Assembly (NCBI GenBank): GCA_016235745.1
Contig: JACRJA010000039.1
Span: 1 to 64,000 of the forward strand
DNA length: 64,000 nucleotides
Reading direction: 5' to 3'
From: Rhodocyclales bacterium
Lineage (GTDB): Bacteria > Pseudomonadota > Gammaproteobacteria > Burkholderiales > Rhodocyclaceae
The notes under the pieces were generated by a model that worked only from the letters and a program-made list of their open reading frames with translations, was not told the origin of the DNA and did no database searches. Below, one piece after another: positions 50,509 through 59,156 of this stretch. The position numbers and the translations under genes were made by a program. Each line of letters begins with the position of its first letter. Within the stretch, counting starts at the first letter, position 1.

Positions 50509-51246
50509 ATGGACCTCCAACTTCCGCCCACCCTGCGCCAGCTGCGCGTGGCCTGCTCCCAGTGCAACCTCATGGAACTGTGCCTGCCGGTCGGGCTGAG
50601 CGAAGAAGACGTCGCCCGCATCGAGGAACTCATCGGAACGCGGCGCAAGCTCAAACGCCATCAAGCGCTCTACGAGGTGCGCAGCTCTTTCCAAGCACTC
50701 TACGCCATCCGCGCCGGCTCGTTCAAGACCACCATCGTGCTCGAGGACGGTCGGGAACAAGTCACCGGCTTCCAGATGACCGGCGAGCTGCTGGGGCTGG
50801 ACGGCATCAGCACGGGGCTGCACGTCGTCAGCGCCATCGCGCTCGAAGACAGCGAGGTGTGCGTGATCGAATACGCCCGCCTCGAAGCGCTCGCGCGCGA
50901 GATCCAGGGGCTTCAAGCGCAATTCCACAAGGTGCTCTCGCGCGAGATCGTACGCGAACAAAGCGTCATGATGCTGCTCGGCACCATGCGCGCCGAAGAG
51001 CGGCTCGCCGTGTTCCTCCTCAACCTCGCCCAGCGCTTTGCCGCCCGCGGATTCTCCGGCACGGAATTCCGGCTGCGCATGACGCGCGAAGAGATCGGCT
51101 CCTACCTCGGGCTCAAACTCGAGACGGTCTCGCGCACCCTGTCGCACTTCCAGGAAGAAGGGCTCATCGAGGTGCAGCACAAGAACATCCGCCTGCGCGA
51201 CCGGGAGCGCCTGCGCGCCCTCATCCAGGCCCCCCTCTCGCACTGA
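50509..51246 (+). CDS. fnr: FNR-type oxygen-sensing transcription regulator
   Basis: 245 residues from ATG 50509. The cluster ligands are visible at the start as ACSQCNLMELCLP (three Cys) plus the internal Cys in EDSEVCVIEYARL. A cyclic-nucleotide-type beta-roll is followed by a dimer helix and the HTH: MTREEIGSYLGLKLETVSRT, with E..S.R contacts for TTGAT half-sites. It should bind DNA as a 4Fe-4S dimer without oxygen. An open frame from TTG 50461 begins inside the FNR box and is not the start. It is convergent with phaC 27 bases away. Confidence 0.95.
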   Translation: MDLQLPPTLRQLRVACSQCNLMELCLPVGLSEEDVARIEELIGTRRKLKRHQALYEVRSSFQALYAIRAGSFKTTIVLEDGREQVTGFQMTGELLGLDGISTGLHVVSAIALEDSEVCVIEYARLEALAREIQGLQAQFHKVLSREIVREQSVMMLLGTMRAEERLAVFLLNLAQRFAARGFSGTEFRLRMTREEIGSYLGLKLETVSRTLSHFQEEGLIEVQHKNIRLRDRERLRALIQAPLSH

Positions 51247-51272
51247 AAACGAACCGCGAATCCGGCAATCCG

Positions 51273-53039
51273 TCAGGGTTCGAGCACGTAGGTTCCCGGC
51301 GCCGGCCCAAGTGACGGCACGCTCACCCGGTCCTTGGGCGTCACCAGCTCGCCCGCCTGCGGCCTGAGCCACTCGACCCAATCTTCCCACCAGCTGTTGG
51401 GATGCTCGCTGGCCGATTTGAGCCAGGAATCGGCCCGCGGTACCGGATCGGAGAGATCGCTCACCCAATACGTGCGTTTGGGCGGAGTACGCGGCGGATT
51501 GACGATGCCAAGGATATGCCCCGAGCTCGACAGCACATAGCGCCGCGGGCCGCGCACGTGCCGCATCAGTTTGAAGGTCTGCTGCCAGGGGGCGATGTGA
51601 TCGTCCTCGGTGCCCACGGCATAGACCGGCTGCACGATCTGGCGCAGGTCCACGGAAACCCCGGCCAGGGTCAGGGCATCGGGCTGGATGAGGCGGTTGT
51701 TGAGGTAGAACTCGCGCAGGTACCAGCAGTGCATCTTCGCCGGCATGCGCGTCGGATCCATGTTCCAGTAGAGCACGTCGAAGGGCTCTGGCTCCTCGCC
51801 ATAGAGCCAACCGTGCATGATGTAGCGCCAGATGAGGCTATTGGAGCGCAAAAAGCGAAACGCCTCGGCCATGTCCTCGCCGCGCAAGTAGCCGTCGACC
51901 TGCATCTTGCGGCAGAGGAAATCGACCGTAGCCGGATCGATGAAGACCTCGATGTCGCCCGGGGCCGAAAAATCGACGAGGGAGGTGAAGAACGTCGCAT
52001 CCGCCACGGGGCAGGCTTGCGCCCCCACCTTGCGGTTCATCACCGCCAAGTAGCTCGCCAGGGCCGTACCGCCGATGCAGTAGCCCACGGCATTGACCTT
52101 GTCGGCGCCGGTGATGGAGCGCGCCGTCTCGACGAGCACGTCCACTCCCTGCATGAGATAGTCGTCGAAACTCGTGTTGGCCATCTCGCGCGTAGGGTTC
52201 TTCCAGCTGATGATGAAGACCTCGAACCCCTGATCGCACAGGTACTTCACCATGCTCTTGTCGGGCGTGAGATCGAGCACGTAGAACTTGTTGATCCACG
52301 GCGGCACGATCACCACCGGACGGCGATGCACCTGCGGCCGGGTCGGCGCATAGCGGATGATCTCCACCAGATCGTTGCGATGCACCACGTCCCCGGGCGT
52401 GGTGGCCAGGTTCACCCCGACGTGGAAATCATCGGGCCGCGTCAGCCGCACCTGGCCTGCCGCCAGGTCGGCGAAGAAGTTCTTGACCCCTTCGAAGAGG
52501 CTCAAGCCCCAGGTCTTAGCCGCCAATTCGCGCGCCTTGGGGTTGGTCCAGAAGAAATTGGTGGGCGCGAGCGCATTGACGAACTCCCCCGTCCAGAAGA
52601 CGGCGCGACGTCGCTCACGCTCATCGAGCACGGGGGTCTGGCGCACCATCTCGACCAGGGACTGCCCCCAGCCGAGGTAGCCCTGCTGCAACGCCGACCA
52701 CCAGGCCGACTCGGTCCACACCGGGTGGTCCCAACGGATGTCATAGGGTTCGGGAACGAAAGGCGGCTCGACTGGCTGACCCGAGAGGCGCTGCGCGACA
52801 TAGCGCATCAGCGCGACGTTGCGCTTGCCCAGTTCGGTCTCCTTCGACCACAGCGCCACCGGATGCAAGGCCCAAAGCACCTGCGCGTGCAAAATGGGGG
52901 CAATGTTGCCCAAGGGGTCGAAACTGCCCTCCATGGCGTGATGCACGATCTCCGCCACCTGTTCGGGCGTCTCCTCGATGCGGCGTTCCACTTCATCGCG
53001 CGGCTCCTGCCGCGGATTGCGGGCCCTACCTCTGACCAT
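51273..53039 (-). CDS. phaC: Poly(3-hydroxyalkanoate) polymerase, class I
   Basis: 588 residues, typical of class I. The catalytic Cys lies in the lipase-like box AVGYCIGGTALASYL, the Asp in VYAVGTEDDHIAPW and the His in LSSSGHILGIVNPP. VVIVPPWINKFYVLDL and the N-terminal domain are also conserved. It polymerises (R)-3-hydroxyacyl-CoA into storage granules. No phaA, phaB or phasin gene is adjacent. Its start lies within the last codons of the upstream beta-CASP nuclease gene (14-base overlap). Confidence 0.95.
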   Translation of the reverse strand: MVRGRARNPRQEPRDEVERRIEETPEQVAEIVHHAMEGSFDPLGNIAPILHAQVLWALHPVALWSKETELGKRNVALMRYVAQRLSGQPVEPPFVPEPYDIRWDHPVWTESAWWSALQQGYLGWGQSLVEMVRQTPVLDERERRRAVFWTGEFVNALAPTNFFWTNPKARELAAKTWGLSLFEGVKNFFADLAAGQVRLTRPDDFHVGVNLATTPGDVVHRNDLVEIIRYAPTRPQVHRRPVVIVPPWINKFYVLDLTPDKSMVKYLCDQGFEVFIISWKNPTREMANTSFDDYLMQGVDVLVETARSITGADKVNAVGYCIGGTALASYLAVMNRKVGAQACPVADATFFTSLVDFSAPGDIEVFIDPATVDFLCRKMQVDGYLRGEDMAEAFRFLRSNSLIWRYIMHGWLYGEEPEPFDVLYWNMDPTRMPAKMHCWYLREFYLNNRLIQPDALTLAGVSVDLRQIVQPVYAVGTEDDHIAPWQQTFKLMRHVRGPRRYVLSSSGHILGIVNPPRTPPKRTYWVSDLSDPVPRADSWLKSASEHPNSWWEDWVEWLRPQAGELVTPKDRVSVPSLGPAPGTYVLEP

Positions 53040-54555
53040 GATGACCTCCTCGTTGCCAGGAATCCTGCCACGTCTGACCGCGAACCGGGATCTCGACGTT
53101 GGACCACCCGAGCTCGCTACGAATCGTATGAGCGAACGCCTGAGATTGCCCCGACTCGCCATGCGTGACGAAACACTGCTGCGGCGCGTGCCGGAAAGCG
53201 CGCAACCAGCCGAGCAGACCGTGTCGGTCTGCGTGCGCCGACATGCTGCCTATCGTATGCAGACCGGCGCGCACCGCGATTCGTTCCCCGAAGATCGTCA
53301 CCTGCTGCGCCCCGTCGACGAGCCGCCGCCCCAGGGTGCCCGCCGCCTGGAAGCCGGCAATGACAATTGCACACTCCGGTCGGGGTAGATTGTATTTTAG
53401 GTGATATTTGATGCGCCCGGCCTCGCACATGCCGCTGGCTGAAACAATCACCAGGCCCGAACGCACGCCGTTGAGCGCCATCGATTCCTCCACGCTGGCC
53501 GTGAATCGCAGGCGGAAACGATCGCGGTTGCGCCGCATCCAGGAAAAAAGCTCACGGCTGGGTTCATCCCACAGATCGAGGTGGTGCGCCGAGATCTCGC
53601 TCGCCTCGGTGGCCATGGGCGAGTCGACCACCACGTTGAGCGCACTCAACCGGCCGCGGCGTACCAGATCGGCGAGCACCAGGATCATCTCCTGGGTACG
53701 GCCAACGGCAAAAGCCGGGATCACGACGTTGCCCCGCGGCAGCGTCTGGCGCAGCACCGCCTCGAGTTCCACCACCGACTCGTCCCATGGGCGATGCGCC
53801 CGATCGCCGTAAGTCGATTCGACCCAGACGACGTCGGCCTCGGGAATCGGGGTTGGATCACGCACCAAGGGTCGCCCTGGCATGCCCAGATCCCCGCTGA
53901 ACACCCAGCGGCGCAGCGCCCCGTCGCCCCGTTCGATCTCCAGCTCGACGATGGCCGAACCCAGGATGTGCCCCGCGTCATGAAACCTTGCCCGCACACC
54001 GGGCACGACGGGAAACCAGCGGCCGTAATCGTGCCGCCGCAGCCAGCGCAAGCTCTCCTGCGCCTGCGCCACCGTGTACAGCGGCGCATCGGTGACCATC
54101 AAACGGCGGCGGGTACGGTGCGACTGCTTCGAGAGCCACTCCCATTCCTTTTCCTGGATGTGGGCGCTGTCGAGCAGCATCACCCGCAACAGGTCGGCGG
54201 TCGCCCCCGTCACGTGGATCGGCGCCCGTGCGCCCAAAGCCACCAGGCGAGGCAGTAAACCCGAGTGATCCAGATGCGCATGGGTGACGATCACCGCTTG
54301 CAACGCCCAAGGATCGAACGCCAAAGCTTCCAGGTTCTTGCGCTGCGCCTCGCGCCCCCCCTGGAACATGCCGCACTCGACGAGGAACTCCCCGCCGGAC
54401 GTGGCCACGTGGTAGCACGACCCCGTGACCTCTTGCACGCCCCCGAGGAAACGCACCTCGGGACACGGGGGAAGAGGGCGCTGCAAAAAATAGGGCGGTT
54501 CGCGGCGCCCCCTCTGCGCCCTGCGTTCTTCATGACCTGTGACATCCTTCGTCAT
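53026..54555 (-). CDS. Metallo-beta-lactamase fold RNA-processing nuclease, beta-CASP family
   Basis: 509 residues. The zinc motif is VIVTHAHLDHSGLLPRLV; further metal ligands are in DAGHILGSAIVELE and WVFSGDLGMPGRP. The beta-CASP insertion follows (VVIPAFAVGRTQEMILVL and VDSPMATEASEI), then IVSASGMCEAGRI and CFVTHGESGQSQAF. Such YSH1/CPSF-like proteins cleave RNA. I start at ATG 54555. It is divergent from the stress protein gene and overlaps phaC by 14 bases, a pairing that suggests co-expression. Confidence 0.9.
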   Translation of the reverse strand: MTKDVTGHEERRAQRGRREPPYFLQRPLPPCPEVRFLGGVQEVTGSCYHVATSGGEFLVECGMFQGGREAQRKNLEALAFDPWALQAVIVTHAHLDHSGLLPRLVALGARAPIHVTGATADLLRVMLLDSAHIQEKEWEWLSKQSHRTRRRLMVTDAPLYTVAQAQESLRWLRRHDYGRWFPVVPGVRARFHDAGHILGSAIVELEIERGDGALRRWVFSGDLGMPGRPLVRDPTPIPEADVVWVESTYGDRAHRPWDESVVELEAVLRQTLPRGNVVIPAFAVGRTQEMILVLADLVRRGRLSALNVVVDSPMATEASEISAHHLDLWDEPSRELFSWMRRNRDRFRLRFTASVEESMALNGVRSGLVIVSASGMCEAGRIKYHLKYNLPRPECAIVIAGFQAAGTLGRRLVDGAQQVTIFGERIAVRAGLHTIGSMSAHADRHGLLGWLRAFRHAPQQCFVTHGESGQSQAFAHTIRSELGWSNVEIPVRGQTWQDSWQRGGHHGQR

Positions 54556-54556
54556 C

Positions 54557-54584
54557 TTGCACCTCGGCCGAGCGTGGTTATAAT
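54557..54584 (+). promoter_or_regulatory. Sigma70-type promoter of the universal stress protein gene
   Basis: TTGCAC (54557-54562) and a perfect TATAAT (54579-54584) are separated by 16 bases. The -10 ends 34 bases before the ATG, and GAGGAGGGAG precedes it as a strong ribosome site. The promoter begins right after the start of the divergent nuclease gene. Confidence 0.6.
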
Positions 54585-54618
54585 GGGTCGATGTTAACCC
54601 ACTCGAGGAGGGAGCACG

Positions 54619-55062
54619 ATGTTCAAACACATTCTGGTGCCGACGGACGGCTCGGATCTTTCACGCAGCGCCTGTGAGCGCGCCGTCGCCTTTGCCAAAA
54701 GCATCGGCGGGAAGGTCACCTTTTTCTATGCCCAACCGGATTTTCCGCTCCCTGTCTACGGCGAAGGCGCCCTGATCGATCCGACCACCCCAGATCAATT
54801 CCGCCGCGCGGCCAAGGAAGAAGCCGACCGGATCCTCGCCGAAGCCAAGGCGATGGCGGACAAGGAAAACGTGCCGTGCGACACCGATACCGTGGTGAGC
54901 GACACGCCGTGGGAGTCGATCATCGACTGCGCCCAACGCCACGGCTGCGACCTCATCTTCATGGCCTCGCACGGCCGCCGCGGCTTGGCGGGCCTGCTGC
55001 TCGGCAGCGAGACGCAAAAGGTGCTCACCCACAGCAAGCTGCCGGTGCTCGTCTACCGCTGA
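54619..55062 (+). CDS. Universal stress protein, UspA family
   Basis: 147 residues, one Usp domain. KHILVPTDGSDLSRSACERA opens it, and the ATP-binding loop is SHGRRGLAGLLLGSETQKVL (G-2x-G-9x-G-S). Such proteins bind ATP and help survive starvation or oxygen limitation. It is a single-gene unit between a strong promoter and a strong terminator, between the PHA/nuclease pair and the cbb3 cluster. Confidence 0.93.
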   Translation: MFKHILVPTDGSDLSRSACERAVAFAKSIGGKVTFFYAQPDFPLPVYGEGALIDPTTPDQFRRAAKEEADRILAEAKAMADKENVPCDTDTVVSDTPWESIIDCAQRHGCDLIFMASHGRRGLAGLLLGSETQKVLTHSKLPVLVYR

Positions 55063-55085
55063 GCCCACCTGCCTGCTGCGCACAA

Positions 55086-55110
55086 AAAAGGCCGCAGCAT
55101 GCGGCCTTTT
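55086..55110. terminator. Intrinsic terminator after the stress protein gene, bidirectional
   Basis: AAAAGGCCGC (55086-55095) and GCGGCCTTTT (55101-55110) form a perfect 10-bp stem with a 5-base loop. U-tracts are available on both strands, so it can also end the ccoG-fixH transcript arriving from the right. Confidence 0.85.
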
Positions 55111-55119
55111 CGTTTCGTG

Positions 55120-55302
55120 CTACGACAAACGGTGCGGCTGTTGCCCCGAAGAAGCGGTTGTACTGCCGCTTTTTTCCTCTTCCCGGATCTGTTGCTTGAC
55201 GTAGCGGTAGATGTAGAACGCCATCACGATGATGAAGGCGATGGTGAAGAGGCTCAGCAAGCCGATCCCCGAAGAAAACAACTCACGCAGTGCGTCGGAC
55301 AT
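55120..55302 (-). CDS. Small membrane protein, DUF3149 type
   Basis: 60 residues: LRELFSSGIGLLSLFTIAF, then a single membrane span and a Lys/Arg-rich start to a cytoplasmic tail ending in Ser/Gln. The short LF(S/T)...GL.S pattern matches DUF3149, single-span proteins of unknown function often found near cbb3 genes. It lies 15 bases after fixH and just before the terminator, so it is the last gene of that transcript. Confidence 0.65.
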   Translation of the reverse strand: MSDALRELFSSGIGLLSLFTIAFIIVMAFYIYRYVKQQIREEEKSGSTTASSGQQPHRLS

Positions 55303-55317
55303 GGCACGTCCCTCCTT

Positions 55318-55848
55318 TCAGTCTGCTGCAGGTACGAACGGTTCGATTCTCACCTCGCTCTCTGTGGGAACATGCACGGTCCCGTTCAAACGCCACTCGC
55401 GGGACTCATCTTCGATCTGCACCAGCCAACGCCCGGCGTTGAGCGGTGCAATGGGGGCGACATAGCGCCCTTGGTCGCGGACCAGATGCACCACCTGATC
55501 CATGCCGGAACGGGTCGGATGGGTCAGCGTCACGACGAGAAAAGGCGGCCTCGCCTTGGCGCGCTCCTCGTCGAAGCGCAGACGCAGACGCTCGGCGTCG
55601 ATGCTCACGTAGGCGGTCAGACCGAGCTCGCCGGCCTTCAGCGAGCGATCCATCGTCATACCGATCGCCAGACCTTCCTTGTAGTAGTCATCGGTGACCA
55701 GGCCATCCCAGGTCTTGATCGCCAGCCACAGGGTGATGAACCCGCCCACCACCGCTGCCGCCGGCGGCAGCATCAACAGCCACGGCCATTTCTGGCGATA
55801 CCAGGGAGGCGTTTGCGTAGCCTTGCGCGAAGGGATCCGAGCTTCCAT
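55318..55848 (-). CDS. FixH/CcoH-family cbb3 oxidase assembly protein
   Basis: 176 residues. One N-terminal membrane span (WPWLLMLPPAAAVVGGFITL) is followed by LVTDDYYKEGLAIGMTMDR, the DDYY-K-G motif of the FixH family, and a periplasmic beta domain. FixH/CcoH proteins help assemble and stabilise cbb3 oxidase. The gene follows ccoG by four bases. Confidence 0.85.
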   Translation of the reverse strand: MEARIPSRKATQTPPWYRQKWPWLLMLPPAAAVVGGFITLWLAIKTWDGLVTDDYYKEGLAIGMTMDRSLKAGELGLTAYVSIDAERLRLRFDEERAKARPPFLVVTLTHPTRSGMDQVVHLVRDQGRYVAPIAPLNAGRWLVQIEDESREWRLNGTVHVPTESEVRIEPFVPAAD

Positions 55849-55852
55849 CGTC

Positions 55853-57292
55853 TTACTCCGGAATGATGAAGGTAGCCAGCTCCCGAGTCACGTTCTCGGA
55901 CTCTCCCACCACCTTGACCTCGAAATAGATCTTATGCGTTCCTACGGGGGTCGTCTCCGCCGGCGCCTGCACCTGCACCGTCAGCGGCAAGCTCGTTGCC
56001 GACGGCACGTCAAACTCGGCAGGACCTTCGAGCTTGAGGTTGGGCAAACCGCCCACCGTGAGCGAGAAGCGACGGGGACGCTCGACCATGTTCATGATGT
56101 TGAGCGTATAGACGTTCTCGATCAAACCGCCGCGGATCTCGCGCGCGAGCGCAGCCCGGTCGCGCATCACGTCGACGCGCACGTCGGGACGCGTGGCGAT
56201 CTTCCACAAGAGCACCGAAGCCACCACGATGAGGATGGCGGTATAGATAAGCACCCGCGGGCGCAGCGCCCGCTTGATCGTCTGGGCGCGGTCCCAGTGG
56301 TACGCCATCGCGTTCTCGGTGGTATAGCGGATGAGGCCGCGCGGATAACCCATCTTGTCCATCACCTGGTTGCAGGCATCGATACAGGCGGCGCAGGCGA
56401 TGCACTCATACTGCAAGCCATTGCGGATGTCGATGCCGGTAGGACAGACCTGCACGCAGATGCCACAGTCGATGCAATCCCCCAGCCCCTGCGAACGGGG
56501 ATCGACCCCCTTCTTGCGCGGCCCGCGCGGCTCGCCGCGTTCGGCGTCGTAGGTGATGATGAGGGTGTCCGGGTCGAACATCACGCCCTGGAAACGGGCG
56601 TAAGGGCACATGTACTTGCACACCTGCTCGCGCAGCACCCCGGCGAGCAGGAAGGTAAACCCGGCGTAGAAGAAGATCCAGAAAGTCTCCCAGGGGCCAA
56701 AGCTCCAGGAAAGCAGCTCATGCCACAGCTCCCTTTGTGGCGTGAAATAGCTCACCAGCGTAAACCCCGTGACGAGGGAGAAGAGGATCCATACGGCATA
56801 TTTGGCCCCGCGCTTGAGGATTTTCTCCATGGTCCAGGGCGAAGCGTCGAGCTTGCGCCGCTTGATGTGGTCGCCTTCGATTTTCTCCTCGAACCACAGG
56901 AAGATCTCGGTATAGACCGTCTGTGGACAGGTGTAGCCGCACCACACGCGTCCCGCCACGGCGCTGAAGAGGAAGAGCGCATAGGCCGAGATGATGAGGA
57001 TGAGGGAGAGGTAGAAGACGTCTTGCGGCCAGAACACCCAGCCGAACAAGTAGAACTTGCGCTCGACGAGATGGAAGAGCACCGCTTGCCGGTCGTTCCA
57101 GGTGAGCCAGGGGAAACCGTAGAAGATCGCCTGGGTGAGAAAGGCGAAGAACCACCGCAGCCGCTGGAAGGGCCCCGTGGTGGAACGGACATAGAGCTTC
57201 TTGCGCTTGGCGTAGAGCGTGGAAGGCGCCTCTTCGGAAGCAGCAGTCTTCGCGGCAGGGCGCGCTTCAGCGGTTTTCAGTGGTTCGTTCAT
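55853..57292 (-). CDS. ccoG: Cytochrome c oxidase accessory protein CcoG
   Basis: 479 residues. Five membrane spans and the polyferredoxin Cys motifs are visible: GRVWCGYTCPQTVYTEIFLW, then CIDCGICVQVCPTGIDI and CIACAACIDACNQVMDKM. A C-terminal periplasmic beta domain follows. CcoG (FixG/RdxA) is a membrane iron-sulfur protein that reduces Cu(II) for the CuB site of cbb3 oxidase. It is separated from ccoP by 115 bases with a hairpin. Confidence 0.93.
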   Translation of the reverse strand: MNEPLKTAEARPAAKTAASEEAPSTLYAKRKKLYVRSTTGPFQRLRWFFAFLTQAIFYGFPWLTWNDRQAVLFHLVERKFYLFGWVFWPQDVFYLSLILIISAYALFLFSAVAGRVWCGYTCPQTVYTEIFLWFEEKIEGDHIKRRKLDASPWTMEKILKRGAKYAVWILFSLVTGFTLVSYFTPQRELWHELLSWSFGPWETFWIFFYAGFTFLLAGVLREQVCKYMCPYARFQGVMFDPDTLIITYDAERGEPRGPRKKGVDPRSQGLGDCIDCGICVQVCPTGIDIRNGLQYECIACAACIDACNQVMDKMGYPRGLIRYTTENAMAYHWDRAQTIKRALRPRVLIYTAILIVVASVLLWKIATRPDVRVDVMRDRAALAREIRGGLIENVYTLNIMNMVERPRRFSLTVGGLPNLKLEGPAEFDVPSATSLPLTVQVQAPAETTPVGTHKIYFEVKVVGESENVTRELATFIIPE

Positions 57293-57356
57293 GGGGAGGA
57301 AGTCTCGTCGTCAGGACCCGCACCCTTTATAGGGCATTCCCTGCCAAAAGGGAAGA

Positions 57357-57386
57357 TGCGGCGAGGCGTCTCCACGCCCCGCCGCA
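57357..57386 (-). terminator. Hairpin between ccoP and ccoG
   Basis: TGCGGCG and CGCCGCA, then GGCGT and ACGCC after one mismatch, give a 12-pair stem with a CTCC loop. On the minus strand it is followed by TCTTCCCTTTT, a moderate U-rich tract. It may end or weaken transcription after ccoNOQP. Confidence 0.5.
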
Positions 57387-57407
57387 GGCTTTGCTGCCTT
57401 CAGATCA

Positions 57408-58307
57408 TCACTGCTTGTTGCTCAGGCCCCACACGTAGGCGGTGAGGATATGGACCTTGTCCTCACCCAGGAATTCCCCGAAGGCCGGCATGCGGTTCTG
57501 GATGCCGTCGGTCACGTTGGCGATGATCTGGGCCTCGGACGAGCCCCACAGCCAGATGTCGTCGGTGAGATTGGGCGCGCCCAGCAGCGGATTGCCTTTG
57601 GCATCGGGCCCATGACAGACGGCGCAGTTCTCGGCGAAAACCTGGGTGCCACGCTGCGCGCGCTGCGCGTCGTGCGACAGACCCGAGAGCGAACGCACGT
57701 AATTGGCCACGTCCTTCATCTGCTCCTCGGAGAGGATGTCCTTGAAGGGGGTCATCACGCCGATTCGCCCCGCAGTGACAGTGGTCTTGATGTAGTCGGG
57801 CGAGCCGTCCCCGCCGAGCCAATCACGGTCGGTGAGGTTGGGGAAGCCCTTGGCCCCGCGCGCATCGGCCCCGTGGCACTGCATGCAGTAGGTCTGGAAG
57901 AGCCGCTTACCCATGCCCATCGCCTCGGGGTCGGCCGCCACCGCTTTCACGTCCATGGTGCGGTATTTGGCGAACTTCGGACCATATTGCTCATCGGCCT
58001 TCTTCAGCTCCTGCTCCCACTGCCCCACCGAGGTCCACTTGGACATGCCGGGGAAGGAGCCGAAGCCGGGATAAATAATGAGATAAGCGATGCCGAAAAA
58101 GATGGTGAGCCAGTAGAGATACATCCACCAGCGCGGCAGCGGATTGTTCCACTCCTGCAGCGTCTCGTCCCACTTGTGCGGCTGCAGCTCACCCACCTTG
58201 CCGCTCGCCCGCATGTTGAAGGCGATGATGAAGATGCAGAACGCAAAACTCAGTGCGATCAGCACCATCACGTACGCGTTCCAAAATCCACTCACGAAGT
58301 CAGCCAT
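57408..58307 (-). CDS. ccoP: cbb3 oxidase subunit III, diheme cytochrome c
   Basis: 299 residues. One or two N-terminal membrane spans are followed by two c-type heme sites, CMQCHGADARGAKGFPNL and CAVCHGPDAKGNPLLGAPNL, with axial Met candidates. NNPLPRWWMYLYWLTIFFG is typical of CcoP. I start at ATG 58307, where the family begins. It passes electrons from periplasmic cytochrome c to CcoO and CcoN. It starts one base after the ccoQ stop. Confidence 0.95.
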   Translation of the reverse strand: MADFVSGFWNAYVMVLIALSFAFCIFIIAFNMRASGKVGELQPHKWDETLQEWNNPLPRWWMYLYWLTIFFGIAYLIIYPGFGSFPGMSKWTSVGQWEQELKKADEQYGPKFAKYRTMDVKAVAADPEAMGMGKRLFQTYCMQCHGADARGAKGFPNLTDRDWLGGDGSPDYIKTTVTAGRIGVMTPFKDILSEEQMKDVANYVRSLSGLSHDAQRAQRGTQVFAENCAVCHGPDAKGNPLLGAPNLTDDIWLWGSSEAQIIANVTDGIQNRMPAFGEFLGEDKVHILTAYVWGLSNKQ

Positions 58308-58308
58308 T

Positions 58309-58485
58309 TTAGTTCCCTTCCTTGTGATCGTTGGCGAGCACCGGTTCGTCGTCCTCGAGGAACGGCAGGCGCGAGGCCTCTTCGAACCCTGGCTTGGCGG
58401 CGCGGCTGTAGGCCCAGACACAGATTCCGAGGAAACACAAGAACGCTGCCACCGTCACCGCGCTACGCAGGTCGTTGATGTCCAT
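58309..58485 (-). CDS. ccoQ: cbb3 oxidase small subunit CcoQ
   Basis: 58 residues. Read on the minus strand from ATG 58485: MDINDLRSAVTVAAFLCFLG, then ICVWAYSRAAKPGFEEASRL, ending in an acidic tail. One membrane span and the W.YS...K..FEEA block identify CcoQ. It stabilises the oxidase. It lies between ccoO (16-base gap) and ccoP (1-base gap). Confidence 0.9.
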   Translation of the reverse strand: MDINDLRSAVTVAAFLCFLGICVWAYSRAAKPGFEEASRLPFLEDDEPVLANDHKEGN

Positions 58486-58501
58486 CACGCCCTCCTCTCA
58501 C

Positions 58502-59143
58502 TCACTGGAAATTGGACAGCGCCCGGCCGAGACCTTGCAGGTAGGCCACCAGGGCCTCCATCTCCGTTTTGCCCTCGAGCATGGACGGCGCCTGCGCGAT
58601 CTCCTCGTCGGTGTAAGGATGACCCAAGGCACGAAGCGTCTTCATCTTGTCCTGGATGGAGGTGATGTCGCGCTGGCTGATCGGCCGGTCGAGCCAAGGG
58701 AAGGCCGGCATGTTCGACTCCGGCACCACGTCGCGCGGATTACGCAGGTGCGCGAAATGCCAGTTGTCCGAATAACGCCCGCCCACACGGTGCAGATCGG
58801 GACCGGTACGTTTGGAGCCCCACTGGAAGGGACGGTCGTAGATGTACTCACCCGCCACCGAGTAGTGGCCGTAGCGCTCGGTCTCGGCCCGGAAGGGACG
58901 CACCATCTGCGAATGGCAGTTGTAGCAGCCTTCGCGGATGTAGATGTCGCGGCCGGTGAGGCGCAGCGCGTCGTAGGGCTTGACGTCGAGCGGGTTGCCC
59001 TGCCGGTCGATCGGCTTGGTGGTCGAATGCTGGAAGAACAGCGGCACGATTTCGACCAACCCGCCGATACTCACGGTGATCAGCGTCGCAATGATGAGCA
59101 GCGTGACGCTGCGCTCGAGGATTTCGTGTTTGGAATTTGCCAT
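58502..59143 (-). CDS. ccoO: cbb3 oxidase subunit II, monoheme cytochrome c
   Basis: 213 residues. One N-terminal span ([20 protein letters not shown]) anchors a periplasmic cytochrome c with the heme site [20 protein letters not shown]. The family blocks [18 protein letters not shown] and [10 protein letters not shown], with the axial Met, are intact. Normal length. It follows ccoN by 13 bases. Confidence 0.95.
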   Translation of the reverse strand: MANSKHEILERSVTLLIIATLITVSIGGLVEIVPLFFQHSTTKPIDRQGNPLDVKPYDALRLTGRDIYIREGCYNCHSQMVRPFRAETERYGHYSVAGEYIYDRPFQWGSKRTGPDLHRVGGRYSDNWHFAHLRNPRDVVPESNMPAFPWLDRPISQRDITSIQDKMKTLRALGHPYTDEEIAQAPSMLEGKTEMEALVAYLQGLGRALSNFQ

Positions 59144-59156
59144 GACTCATTCTCCC

